DNA of 64,000 nucleotides, taken from the NCBI RefSeq assembly GCF_900155885.1, contig NZ_FTMB01000007.1, positions 124,001 through 188,000 on the forward strand, given 5' to 3'. Shown piece after piece: positions 10,049-17,509 of this stretch. The notes under the pieces are model-generated. The model was given only the letters and a program-made list of their open reading frames with translations. It ran no database searches and had not been told where the DNA came from. The DNA is from Rhizobium sp. RU20A. GTDB lineage: Bacteria > Pseudomonadota > Alphaproteobacteria > Rhizobiales > Rhizobiaceae. The translations under genes were made by a program, and so were the position numbers. Position 1 is the stretch's first letter. Every line of letters begins with the position of its first letter.

Positions 10049-10717
10049 ATGACCACCCTTTACGGCGTCTACGCCTCCCGTGCCTCGCGCGCCTACTGGA
10101 TGGCGCTGGAACTCGACATTGTCTTCGAGAGCGTGCCGGTGATCCAGGCGCGGCGGCTGCCGGCCGGAGAGGCGCCGGAGGCAGCGGAGACGCCGCTCAA
10201 CACCCGCTCGCCCGCCTATCTCGCCATCAACCCGATGGGGCAGATCCCGGCGCTGCTCGACGGCGATCTTCTGATGACGGAATCGCTGGCGATCCCGCTC
10301 TATCTCGCGCGCAAGCATGGCGGGCCGCTCGCGCCAGCTGACCTCATCGAAGAGGCGCAGGTCATGAACTGGACGCTGTTTGCCGCCACCGCCGTGGAGC
10401 CCCACAGCGTTCAGATCGTGATGGTCTATGACCGGGGAGAGGCGGACAGCGAGGCGGGCAAGGCCATCATCGAGACGGCCGAAGCCGGGCTTGGCCCTGC
10501 GATTGGCGTGATCGACCGGCACCTCGTCGATCACCCCTATCTCGTCGGCGAACGCTTCACGGTCGCCGACCTTAACCTTGCCGAGGTGCTGCGCTACGCC
10601 CAGCGCCGCACCGCGCTCATGGATGGCGCGCCGGCCCTGAAGGACTGGCTGTCCCGCTGCCAGTCCCGCCCCGCCTTTCAGGAGATGATGGCCCGGCGGA
10701 AAGCGGAATTGGGATAA
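10049..10717 (+). CDS. Glutathione S-transferase family protein
   Basis: A 222 aa protein with a thioredoxin-like N-terminal domain and an all-helical C-terminal domain. The N-terminus (TTLYGVYASRASRAYWMALEL) supplies the active-site Ser/Tyr region, INPMGQIPALLDGD holds the cis-proline of the glutathione site, and MTESLAIPLYLARKHG is the gamma-glutamyl binding loop. VGERFTVADLNLAEV is the N-capping box region of the C domain. The ATG at 10049 follows GAGAGGA. The substrate is unknown. The gene is convergent with the LysR regulator, 20 bases apart. Confidence 0.88.
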   Translation: MTTLYGVYASRASRAYWMALELDIVFESVPVIQARRLPAGEAPEAAETPLNTRSPAYLAINPMGQIPALLDGDLLMTESLAIPLYLARKHGGPLAPADLIEEAQVMNWTLFAATAVEPHSVQIVMVYDRGEADSEAGKAIIETAEAGLGPAIGVIDRHLVDHPYLVGERFTVADLNLAEVLRYAQRRTALMDGAPALKDWLSRCQSRPAFQEMMARRKAELG

Positions 10718-10737
10718 CGGTTGAGGGGACGGTGGAC

Positions 10738-11640
10738 CTACCCCAGCGGCAGCGCTGTCAGGCTTTCTGCCAGCGCGTCGCGCAGCCAGATCTTGAAGGC
10801 CCTGACGGTGCGGGTTTCGCGCCGGCCGGGGGCGCGCACGAAGAAGTGGCCGAAGCCGGTCGCCGCGGCGATCGGGACCGGCACGACGAGGCGGCCGGCG
10901 GCGAGCGCATCGGCGGCCAGCGTCTGCCAGCCGAGGAAGACGCCCTGCCCGGCAATCGCCGCATCGAGACACAGCGAGGCCTCGTTGAAGACGTGACGCG
11001 GCCGGATGCAGCCGGCCTGAAGCCCGGCGGCCTTCAGCCACACATCCCAGGAGAACATTGCCTGACCATCGATCAGAACCGGCAGGGACAGAAGGTCGGC
11101 CGGCGTGCGCATGCCGGTGGCGAGCGCGGGCGCGCAGACCGGGAAGACCTTCTGGGGCAGCAGCAACTCGCTGACAACGCCCGGCCAGTCGCCGCGCCCG
11201 ACGCGGATGCCGATGTCGACGTCGGACGTGTCGAGATCGAGAAGGGCCGTTGTGGCATCGATGCGCAGCGTGATCTCCGGATGGCGGGCAGCGAGACTGT
11301 CGAGGCGCGGCACCAGCCAGCGGGCGGCAAAGACCGGCGCCACGGAGACCGTCAGGCGCGTGTCATCCGCCGGCTCGGCCAGGATAACGCCGCGGTTCAG
11401 CGACTCGAACCCGGCGGCCAGTGCGGCAAAGACCGGGGCGGCATCGGAAAGCGGCACCAGCCCCTTTGCCGTGCGGGAAAACAGCGGCCGGCCAAGCTGC
11501 GCCTCGGTGCGGATCACCTGCTGGCTGACAGCGCCGACGGTGACGCCAAGCTCGCTAGCGGCCGCCTGCAGGGAGCCGAGGCGGTGGACGCTTTCGACGG
11601 CGCGCAGGCCGTTGAGATGGATGCGGTTCAAAGCCTTCAT
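10738..11640 (-). CDS. LysR-family transcriptional regulator (GcvA-like)
   Basis: A 300 aa regulator. The winged helix-turn-helix occupies residues 1-65 (LQAAASELGVTVGAVSQQV is the recognition region) and the periplasmic-binding-like effector domain follows (TLRIDATTALLDLDTSDVDIGIRVGRGDWPG), a sequence style typical of the GcvA/AmpR subgroup. LysR proteins usually control a divergently transcribed neighbour; here that is the small gene at 11758, with 117 bases between the starts. The effector is unknown. Confidence 0.9.
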   Translation of the reverse strand: MKALNRIHLNGLRAVESVHRLGSLQAAASELGVTVGAVSQQVIRTEAQLGRPLFSRTAKGLVPLSDAAPVFAALAAGFESLNRGVILAEPADDTRLTVSVAPVFAARWLVPRLDSLAARHPEITLRIDATTALLDLDTSDVDIGIRVGRGDWPGVVSELLLPQKVFPVCAPALATGMRTPADLLSLPVLIDGQAMFSWDVWLKAAGLQAGCIRPRHVFNEASLCLDAAIAGQGVFLGWQTLAADALAAGRLVVPVPIAAATGFGHFFVRAPGRRETRTVRAFKIWLRDALAESLTALPLG

Positions 11641-11757
11641 GCAGATTTTCTATACTGCATACGAGGCAATCTCAATTGCCGCCTCATCCTGAAAAGCGCA
11701 TTCTTCTTTCAGTGAAAGCCGGCAGGACGCTGGTGTCGCCGACGCAAGGAGGCCGTC

Positions 11758-12024
11758 ATGATCAAGAAAATCTGGATTGCTTCGACCGTCGTGCTGACAG
11801 CCCTGCGCCGGCATCTGCAGGGGCGGCCAGCGGCTTGCGACGACGGCAACCGTTTCGCCTGGCGGCACGATCCGCTCGCGCATCCCGCCCTTCAGAGCAT
11901 GGACGCGCGCGCCCTCGGCGATCTTCCGCTGCCCCCGGCGACGGGCGATGGTGCGCCTAGCCGATCGCCTGCAGCACACGCTGCACGGCCGGCCGTTCGG
12001 CCATGCGCTGCCGATGGGCGTTGA
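11758..12024 (+). CDS. Small conserved hypothetical protein
   Basis: An 88 aa frame preceded by a very strong AAGGAGG site seven bases before the ATG, which is the main reason to accept it. The N-terminus is hydrophobic (MIKKIWIASTVVLTAL), followed by a motif RFAWRHDPLAHPALQSMDARALGDLPL that looks like a conserved rhizobial small-protein pattern. Its last 68 bases overlap the 3' end of the opposite-strand glutathione transferase; the C-terminal Ala/Pro-rich tail may therefore be poorly conserved. Divergent from the LysR gene, which may regulate it. Function unknown. Confidence 0.5.
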   Translation: MIKKIWIASTVVLTALRRHLQGRPAACDDGNRFAWRHDPLAHPALQSMDARALGDLPLPPATGDGAPSRSPAAHAARPAVRPCAADGR

Positions 12025-12574
12025 TAGCGGGGAACTCGGCGATGTCGACGCCATCCCCCTCCAGCCAGCCGGCGACGGTAAAGAGATAGGGGTCAGCCAC
12101 CGTATAGGTCTCGCCGAACACGAAGGGGCCTTCGAAGATCTCGTTCTGGATAAGGGCAAAACCGTCGCGCATGTTCTGAGGCACCTTGACCTTCAACGCT
12201 TCGATGGCGGCGGGATCATCCGTCCAGCGGCTGCCGCGCAGGCGGTGGGCATGGGCCGGATGCACGGTGGAATTCATGTAGGCCATGAAGGATTGCAGCC
12301 GCGCATGGGCAAACGCATCATCCGCCAGCCCCAGCCCCGCTTCCGGCGCCAGCGCCGCGATATAGCTGAGGATGGCGGGCGTCTCGGTCAGCACGCCCTT
12401 GTCCGTCGCCAGTGCCGGCACGCGGCCCTTGGGGTTGATCGCGAGATATTCCGGCGTCTGCTGCGCCTTGGCCGCCAGATCGACGCGCTCGGCGCGATAG
12501 TCAAGCCCCGCCTCCTCCAGCGCGATGTGGGAAGCCAGCGAACAGGTGCCCTTGGCGTAGTACAGCGTCAACAT
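11957..12574 (-). CDS. Glutathione S-transferase, beta-class-like
   Basis: A 205 aa protein. The N-terminus MLTLYYAKGTCSLASHIAL is the bacterial beta-class GST signature with the active-site Cys in GTCSLA. NPKGRVPAL carries the cis-proline and LTETPAILSYIA the glutathione-binding turn. FVFGETYTVADPYLFTVAGW is the C-domain N-capping box. It likely conjugates or reduces electrophiles in the cytoplasm; substrate unknown. It is the second GST within 2.5 kb but belongs to a different subclass from the one at 10049, so this is not a recent duplication. Confidence 0.9.
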   Translation of the reverse strand: MLTLYYAKGTCSLASHIALEEAGLDYRAERVDLAAKAQQTPEYLAINPKGRVPALATDKGVLTETPAILSYIAALAPEAGLGLADDAFAHARLQSFMAYMNSTVHPAHAHRLRGSRWTDDPAAIEALKVKVPQNMRDGFALIQNEIFEGPFVFGETYTVADPYLFTVAGWLEGDGVDIAEFPAINAHRQRMAERPAVQRVLQAIG

Positions 12575-12663
12575 GGATGGGTTTCCTCCGTTCGGGCCGC
12601 TCTGTCAGGCCGTATCCGCGAAAGCTATACCGCGCGGATGGCCGTTTTGCGAAGGGGCGCCGA

Positions 12664-13023
12664 TCAGCCCACGTATCCCGGCACGTCTTCGAGCGCGTAC
12701 CAGACGGGAATGCCGCGTTCTGTGGCAATGCGCACATCGTTGTCGGCGCCCTTGGAAGCACCCGGCAGGCGCAGCACGCCGTCGCACAAAGCGAGAAGCC
12801 GGCCGGCGACGGGGTGGAAAATCTCCTCATAGAGATCGTCGCCGACCGATTGGCCACCGGCCGCGTGCCACACCGGCAGCGCGACCCATTCGCCGATCAT
12901 CGGCACATGTCCTGCCTTGAAGAGCGCATAGGACGGCGCCTCCAGCCGCTTCAGGTTTTCCGCCATTTTGACGGGATCATCGCCGGTGCCCGAGCGGTAA
13001 GGGCCTGCAATCAGGATCAACAT
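12664..13023 (-). CDS. DUF4406 / nucleoside 2-deoxyribosyltransferase-like protein
   Basis: A 119 aa protein starting MLILIAGPYRSG, the N-terminal glycine-rich turn of the nucleoside 2-deoxyribosyltransferase fold, followed by LCDGVLRLPGASKGADNDV, where the family has its GxxxGAxxE-type active-site loop; here the aspartate of ADNDV sits where the usual glutamate would be. AAGGAG precedes the ATG at 13023. The gene is divergent from a DeoR regulator (122 bases between starts). DeoR proteins often respond to sugar phosphates, so a role in (deoxy)nucleoside or sugar-phosphate metabolism is plausible but unproven. Confidence 0.7.
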   Translation of the reverse strand: MLILIAGPYRSGTGDDPVKMAENLKRLEAPSYALFKAGHVPMIGEWVALPVWHAAGGQSVGDDLYEEIFHPVAGRLLALCDGVLRLPGASKGADNDVRIATERGIPVWYALEDVPGYVG

Positions 13024-13145
13024 CGTTTCATCTCCTTCGTTCACCCCGTCCTTGCACGAGGCAGCGTGAAAATGCCGGAAATTTCTTGAATGTCGAGTCA
13101 TTTCGTGCGATACCATGAATTATCGTTCAATCTCATGCAGAGACC

Positions 13146-13901
13146 ATGCTGACCACGCACCGCAAAGCCTTCATTCTGGACACCCTCAACCGCGAGGGGC
13201 AGGTCATCGCCAAGCGCGTGGCCGAGATGCTGGATCTGTCCGAAGACACGATCCGCCGCGATCTGCGGGAACTCGCGGCAGAGGGCCTCTTGAAGCGGGT
13301 GCATGGCGGCGCCCTGCCCGTGGCGCCTGATCTGCCGGACCTTGCGGCCCGAAACGCCATCGCGACCGACGAGAAGACCGCGCTGGCCGCCGCTGCGGCC
13401 GCGCTCGTTCAGCCCGGACAGATGGTGTTTCTGGATGGGGGCAGCACCCATGCGCTCGTTGCCCGCCTGTTGCCCCGCAGCTTCGCCTTTACCGTGGCGA
13501 CCCACAGCCCGACCATCGCGGCGGCGCTGGAAGACCACCCGACGGCCGAGGTGATCCTATGCGGGGGCAAGATCTACAAGCATTCGATGGTGGCCGTCGG
13601 CGCCGCCGCGATCGCGTCGATCGGCCTTATCTCCCCCGAGCTCTTTCTGCTCGGCGTCACCGCCGCCCACCCCCAGCACGGGCTGTCGACCGGCGACGTG
13701 GAGGAAGCCGCCGTCAAACGCTTCATCGCGGGGCGATCGGCCGAGACCTATGTGACGCTGACGGCCGACAAGCTCGACAAGGTCTCGCCAGCCGGGGTGC
13801 TGGGGCTGGATGCCGTGGCGGGGCTGATCGTGGCGGCGGATATGCCGGAAGCGCGGATGGCGCCCTACCGCGAGGCGGGTGCGGCGGTCATCCGGGCGTA
13901 A
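13146..13901 (+). CDS. DeoR-family transcriptional regulator
   Basis: A 251 aa repressor. The N-terminal winged helix reads TLNREGQVIAKRVAEMLDLSEDTIRRDLRELA, the classic DeoR signature, and is followed by the KRVHGGALP linker. The C-terminal DeoR sensor domain shows VFLDGGSTHALVARLL (sugar-phosphate loop) and LTADKLDKVSPAGV. It probably senses a phosphorylated sugar or nucleoside. The closest candidate target is the divergent deoxyribosyltransferase-like gene. Its 3' end lies 13 bases from the convergent asparaginase. Confidence 0.92.
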   Translation: MLTTHRKAFILDTLNREGQVIAKRVAEMLDLSEDTIRRDLRELAAEGLLKRVHGGALPVAPDLPDLAARNAIATDEKTALAAAAAALVQPGQMVFLDGGSTHALVARLLPRSFAFTVATHSPTIAAALEDHPTAEVILCGGKIYKHSMVAVGAAAIASIGLISPELFLLGVTAAHPQHGLSTGDVEEAAVKRFIAGRSAETYVTLTADKLDKVSPAGVLGLDAVAGLIVAADMPEARMAPYREAGAAVIRA

Positions 13902-13914
13902 CGGTGTTAGCGGC

Positions 13915-14919
13915 TCAGGCGAGCGCTGCCGTCACCCTCACGTCGCCGACAGGCATGCCGTTCCAGTTGCGCATCTCGTAGCTGGCCATGGCGGCGAGCC
14001 TGGCCTGAACCTCGGCATCACCCGCGAAGAAGCGGGCGAGCGTGGCGGCGACCATGGATTCGGCGGCACGGGTGGCGCCGTCCTCGCATTTCAGCGCAAT
14101 GGCGATGCCCTGTTCCGGGATGACGGCAACGAAGACGCCTTCGGCGCCGGTCTTGGCAAAGATGCGGCCGGGGGCGGCCTGCATGAGGGCGGTGCAGGCG
14201 CGCTTTGTGCCGGCGACGTAAAAGGGCTCGGCCATGCAGGCGTCGATCAGGCGGCGGGCGGCTTTGGCGCGCTCCGGGCCGAGGCCGGTGCCGGTCGCCA
14301 TTTTCGCAAAGCCGTGGGCGAGGCCCTTCAGCGGCACGGCATAGGTCGGGATGGAGCAGCCGTCGGTACCGCAATTGTCGTGCGCGAGCACGGCGCCGGT
14401 CAGGCTTTCCATCGTGCCCCGGATCTCCTTCTGCAGCGGGTGGTCATAGCCGACATAGCCCTCGACCGTGCCGCCGTCGTGGCAGACGGCACAGACGAAG
14501 CCGGCATGTTTGCCCGAGCAGTTGTTGTGAAGCGCCGAGGGCTTTTCCAGCGCGCGGGCCTGGCCGATCAGGCTCTTCTGGTCGAAGGACCAGTGGGCGC
14601 CGCATTCGAGCGCCGCCGCGTCGAGGCCGGCGGCCTTCAGCATCGCTTCGGCAAGGGCCGCGTGTTCCGGCTCGCCATTGTGGGAGGAGCAGGCAAGCGC
14701 CAGTTCCCGGCTGCCGAAACCGTAGGCGTCGGCGGCGCCCGTTTCCATCAGTGGCAGGGCCTGCATGGCCTTGCAGGCGGAGCGCGGAAAGACTGGCTGA
14801 TCGACATCGCCGAGCGAGAACACCGTGTTGCCGTCGCCATCGACCGCCACGACCATGCCGCGATGCCGGCTTTCCACCAGCGCGCCGCGCGTCACTTCGA
14901 CCAGAACCGGATTGTCCAT
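13915..14919 (-). CDS. L-asparaginase, Rhizobium etli type (AnsA-like, asparaginase II family)
   Basis: A 334 aa enzyme expected to hydrolyse L-asparagine to aspartate and ammonia in the cytoplasm. It belongs to the family of the R. etli asparaginases, which are unrelated to the E. coli type and use a Ser-x-x-Lys centre like class A beta-lactamases. Visible motifs are VESRHRG near the start, PRSACKAMQ with the Ser/Lys pair, NNCSGKHAGF with the zinc-site Cys and Lys, and HDNCGTDGCSIPTYAVPL with the second Cys region. The length is typical. Monocistronic and convergent with the DeoR gene. Confidence 0.88.
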   Translation of the reverse strand: MDNPVLVEVTRGALVESRHRGMVVAVDGDGNTVFSLGDVDQPVFPRSACKAMQALPLMETGAADAYGFGSRELALACSSHNGEPEHAALAEAMLKAAGLDAAALECGAHWSFDQKSLIGQARALEKPSALHNNCSGKHAGFVCAVCHDGGTVEGYVGYDHPLQKEIRGTMESLTGAVLAHDNCGTDGCSIPTYAVPLKGLAHGFAKMATGTGLGPERAKAARRLIDACMAEPFYVAGTKRACTALMQAAPGRIFAKTGAEGVFVAVIPEQGIAIALKCEDGATRAAESMVAATLARFFAGDAEVQARLAAMASYEMRNWNGMPVGDVRVTAALA

Positions 14920-15112
14920 GCTGCACCCATTTCACGTATCTGTTTGTGGTTGCCTGTCATGCCGCGCGGCGCCGGGCGGGGCAAGAGGCCGGCGGGAAAT
15001 TGGCAGGACGGGCCTCAGTCGCAAATTGGCCGCACACGGCTGGAAAAGATGGACGCACTGCCGCGCCGCCCTTTGGCGGGAGCGGATTTTTCGCCGATCC
15101 GGAAGGACCTTC

Positions 15113-15850
15113 ATGCGCTTCATCCGCCGCCTCGCCCTTGCCTTTGCCGTCATCTACCTTCTCCCGGTTCTCGGCTCGGCCGCCTACTGGACGGTTCGCG
15201 AGCGGCCCGGCAGCTGGCGGGAGGCGGACTGGAGTTCGGCCGGCATCCTGCCCGCCGCCGAAGACAGCCGACCGGCGGCAATCTACGTCTTTTCCGCAGC
15301 GACCGGCGGCTTCAAAGGAGCGGTGGCGAGCCACGCCTGGATCGTGACGAAGGATGAGGGCGCGGCCGGCTACAATCGCTACGACAAGGTCGGCTGGGGC
15401 AATCCCATCCGCCGCAACGGCTACGCGCCCGATGGCCGCTGGTATTCGAACGCGCCCCGCACGGTGCTCGCCATGACCGGCCCCGGCGCGGCGCGGCTGA
15501 TCCCGAAGGTGGAGGCGGCGATTGCCAGCTATCCCTATGCCAAGCCCGGCGGCTATCGCATCTGGCCGGGGCCGAATTCCAACACCTTCGTCGCGCATGT
15601 GCTGCGCGAAGTGCCCGAACTCGGCGTGGTGCTGCCGCCGGATGCGGTCGGGCGCGATTACCTGCCGGACGGAAAGCTCTTCTCCGTCGATGCGGACGGG
15701 CGCGACATGCATCTGACGCTGAACGGGCTGATCGGCCTGTCGGCCGGGGTGCGTTCCGGCTTCGAGGTGCATGTGCTCGGTCTCGTCGCCGGCATTGATG
15801 TCATGCGCCCTGCCCTCAAGCTTCCCGGCATCGGGCGGATCGGGATTTGA
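15113..15850 (+). CDS. DUF3750 family membrane-anchored protein
   Basis: A 245 aa protein of unknown function. The first 25 residues (RFIRRLALAFAVIYLLPVLGSAAYW) form a single hydrophobic anchor or signal. The body contains AIYVFSAATGGFKGAVASHAWI, KPGGYRIWPGPNSNTFVAHVL and NGLIGLSAGVRSGFEVHVLG, which fit the DUF3750 pattern; the His in SHAW and the N-T-F-V-A-H segment recall NlpC/P60-like folds but no activity is established. The start is set by GGAAGGA just before the ATG at 15113. Monocistronic. Confidence 0.85.
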   Translation: MRFIRRLALAFAVIYLLPVLGSAAYWTVRERPGSWREADWSSAGILPAAEDSRPAAIYVFSAATGGFKGAVASHAWIVTKDEGAAGYNRYDKVGWGNPIRRNGYAPDGRWYSNAPRTVLAMTGPGAARLIPKVEAAIASYPYAKPGGYRIWPGPNSNTFVAHVLREVPELGVVLPPDAVGRDYLPDGKLFSVDADGRDMHLTLNGLIGLSAGVRSGFEVHVLGLVAGIDVMRPALKLPGIGRIGI

Positions 15851-15915
15851 GGGGTGTCAGGGGGTGGCTGCGAGCGCGCGGATTCTGGACGTGCAATAGA
15901 ACGCGGGAGTGGCCC

Positions 15916-16041
15916 GTTTTTCCGTCATTGCGGCCCTGCCCGCAATCCAGCCGACGTGCGTTTGCTTGTCGAAGACGTCTTTTCAGCCCAAGGACTTGGG
16001 CTGGCTGGGTCCCGGCTCGGCGGCCGGGATGACGATGGAAA
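15916..16041. repeat. Rhizobial-type intergenic palindromic element
   Basis: About 126 bases between the DUF3750 gene and the small frame at 16221. The left end TTTTTCCGTCATTGCGGCC matches, with mismatches, the reverse complement of the right end GGCCGGGATGACGATGGAA. Inside are AGCCCAAGGACTTGGGCT and a CCCGG/CCGGG pair. The architecture (CCGTCAT... ...ATGACG) is that of the short mosaic palindromes scattered through rhizobial genomes. The preceding hairpin CGGGAGTGGCCCG followed by TTTTT (about 15902-15919) may terminate the DUF3750 gene. A second hairpin, CTCACCT/AGGTGAG, lies near 16068-16088. Confidence 0.6.
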
Positions 16042-16134
16042 AAGGGCGTGCCCTTTGCCTTATCCCTCACCTGCACGGGAGGTGAGAGCGGCGGCAGCGA
16101 CCGGCAATGGAAACCACACCCCGCACAAGCAAAA

Positions 16135-16156
16135 GGGGCCGCACCGTGGCGACCCC
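16135..16156 (-). terminator. Intrinsic terminator downstream of the 23-codon frame
   Basis: On the minus strand the sequence GGGGTCGC CACGGT GCGGCCCC forms an 8-bp stem (one G-T pair) with a six-base loop and is followed at once by TTTT (16134-16131). It lies 65 bases after the stop codon of the small frame at 16221-16292. Between the two is another stable hairpin (GGGCGCC/GGCGTCC). It would end a short minus-strand transcript. Confidence 0.6.
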
Positions 16157-16220
16157 CCATGAGCTTTGGTCTCGATCAGACCCGGACGCCAGCCTTGGCG
16201 GGCGCCCGCAGGAGGTGTGG

Positions 16221-16292
16221 TCAGGCCAGGGACTGCCCCGACATGTTCACCCCTTCCAAGCCGTTCACGAGAACCGAAATCTCACTCGACAT
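16221..16292 (-). CDS. Possible 23-residue small protein or leader peptide with a perfect Shine-Dalgarno sequence
   Basis: Minus-strand ATG at 16292 reading MSSEISVLVNGLEGVNMSGQSLA and then TGA. Seven bases before it is the sequence AGGAGGTGATCC, a full 12-base complement to the 16S rRNA 3' tail, far stronger than the sites of neighbouring genes. A hairpin-plus-T terminator follows. It sits 105 bases downstream of the quinone oxidoreductase on the same strand, so it could be the tail of that transcript or a separate short RNA. No gene follows that it could attenuate, so a free-standing small protein is more likely than a leader. Function unknown. Confidence 0.4.
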   Translation of the reverse strand: MSSEISVLVNGLEGVNMSGQSLA

Positions 16293-16397
16293 TGGATCAC
16301 CTCCTCTCAATTCGTTGACGATGAGAAGAAGGTACGCCGTTTCATGACAATTACAAGACGGGCGGCCCGAATATTCTTGCGGCCACCATCCCATGCC

Positions 16398-17402
16398 TTA
16401 CCCGACGGTCAGCACGATCTTTCCAATATGGTCGCTGCTTTCCATCAGGCGGTGGGCTTCAGTGGCCTGTTCCAGCGGGAAGGTGGCGTGGATAAGCGGC
16501 GCGATGGTGCCATTGGACAGCAGCGGCCAGGCGGTACGGGCCAGCTGATCGCGGATGGCGCGTTTTTCGTCGCCGGTGCGCGGGCGCATGGTGGAGCCGA
16601 AGACGCGCAGGCGCTTGACCATGATCGGCGTCAGGGCGGCGCTCTCGACGCGGTCGCCGCCGAGGAAGGCGATGATGGAGAGGCGGCCATCCCTGGCGAG
16701 CGTGCCGATGTTGCGCTCGAAATACGGGCCTCCGACCATGTCGAGGATGACGTCCACGCCCCGCCCGCCGGTGACCTCCAGCGCCACGGCCTTGAAGTCC
16801 TCGGTGCGGTAGTTGATGGCGCGCACGGCGCCGAGGCGCTCGCAGGCTGCGCACTTGTCGGCGCTGCCGGCGGTGGCCAGAACGCGGGCGCCAAGCGCCC
16901 GTGCCAGCTGGATCGCCGTCGTGCCGATGCCGCTGGTGCCGCCGTGGACAAGCAGCGTCTCGCCCGACTTCAGACCGGCCATGTCGAAGACGTTGGCCCA
17001 GACGGTGAAGAAGGTTTCCGGCAGGGCGGCGGCCTCGACGGCGCCGTAACGGCTCGGAAAGCGCAGGGCCTGGCCGACGGGCACGACGGCATATTCGGCA
17101 TAGCCCCCGCCATTGGCGAGCGCCGTCACCTTCTCGCCGATCGCCACGTCCTTGACGTCGGAGCCAAGGGCCGCGACCTCACCGGCGACTTCGAGACCCA
17201 GGATGGGGCTGGCGCCCGGCGGCGGCGGATAGCTGCCCTGCCGCTGGAAGACGTCGGGACGATTGACGCCGGCGGCGCGCACCCGAATGAGGATTTCGCC
17301 GCGTCCGGGCTGCGGCACCGGCCCTTCCACCACATGCATGACATCCGGTTCGCCGGGCGCATCAAAAGCGATATGGCGCATGGATGTGGGCAATGGCGTC
17401 AT
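16398..17402 (-). CDS. NAD(P)H-quinone oxidoreductase, zinc-free MDR family (PIG3-like)
   Basis: A 334 aa medium-chain dehydrogenase/reductase that lacks the zinc ligands and therefore fits the quinone oxidoreductase/PIG3 branch. The N-terminal GroES-like domain has [36 protein letters not shown]; the Rossmann domain has [21 protein letters not shown] (NADP binding). It ends with [10 protein letters not shown], typical of the family. Start at 17402 is supported by GGAGGA about seven bases upstream. Cytoplasmic; probably reduces quinones or enones. Monocistronic as far as visible. Confidence 0.9.
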   Translation of the reverse strand: MTPLPTSMRHIAFDAPGEPDVMHVVEGPVPQPGRGEILIRVRAAGVNRPDVFQRQGSYPPPPGASPILGLEVAGEVAALGSDVKDVAIGEKVTALANGGGYAEYAVVPVGQALRFPSRYGAVEAAALPETFFTVWANVFDMAGLKSGETLLVHGGTSGIGTTAIQLARALGARVLATAGSADKCAACERLGAVRAINYRTEDFKAVALEVTGGRGVDVILDMVGGPYFERNIGTLARDGRLSIIAFLGGDRVESAALTPIMVKRLRVFGSTMRPRTGDEKRAIRDQLARTAWPLLSNGTIAPLIHATFPLEQATEAHRLMESSDHIGKIVLTVG

Positions 17403-17509
17403 GGGGTTCTCCTCCGGCATTGATTCGCAGGTTATAGGCCGCGCACACCGACGTGTCGAACACCGCCCCCGACAATCAGGGGCATGCCACGCAAATGGAC
17501 GGAGCGTGG

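Noticed and set aside
16294-16305. GGATCACCTCCT on the plus strand, identical to the 3' tail of 16S rRNA
   Set aside because: The bases upstream do not match 16S rRNA helix 45, so it is not an rRNA fragment; on the minus strand it is a strong ribosome binding site.
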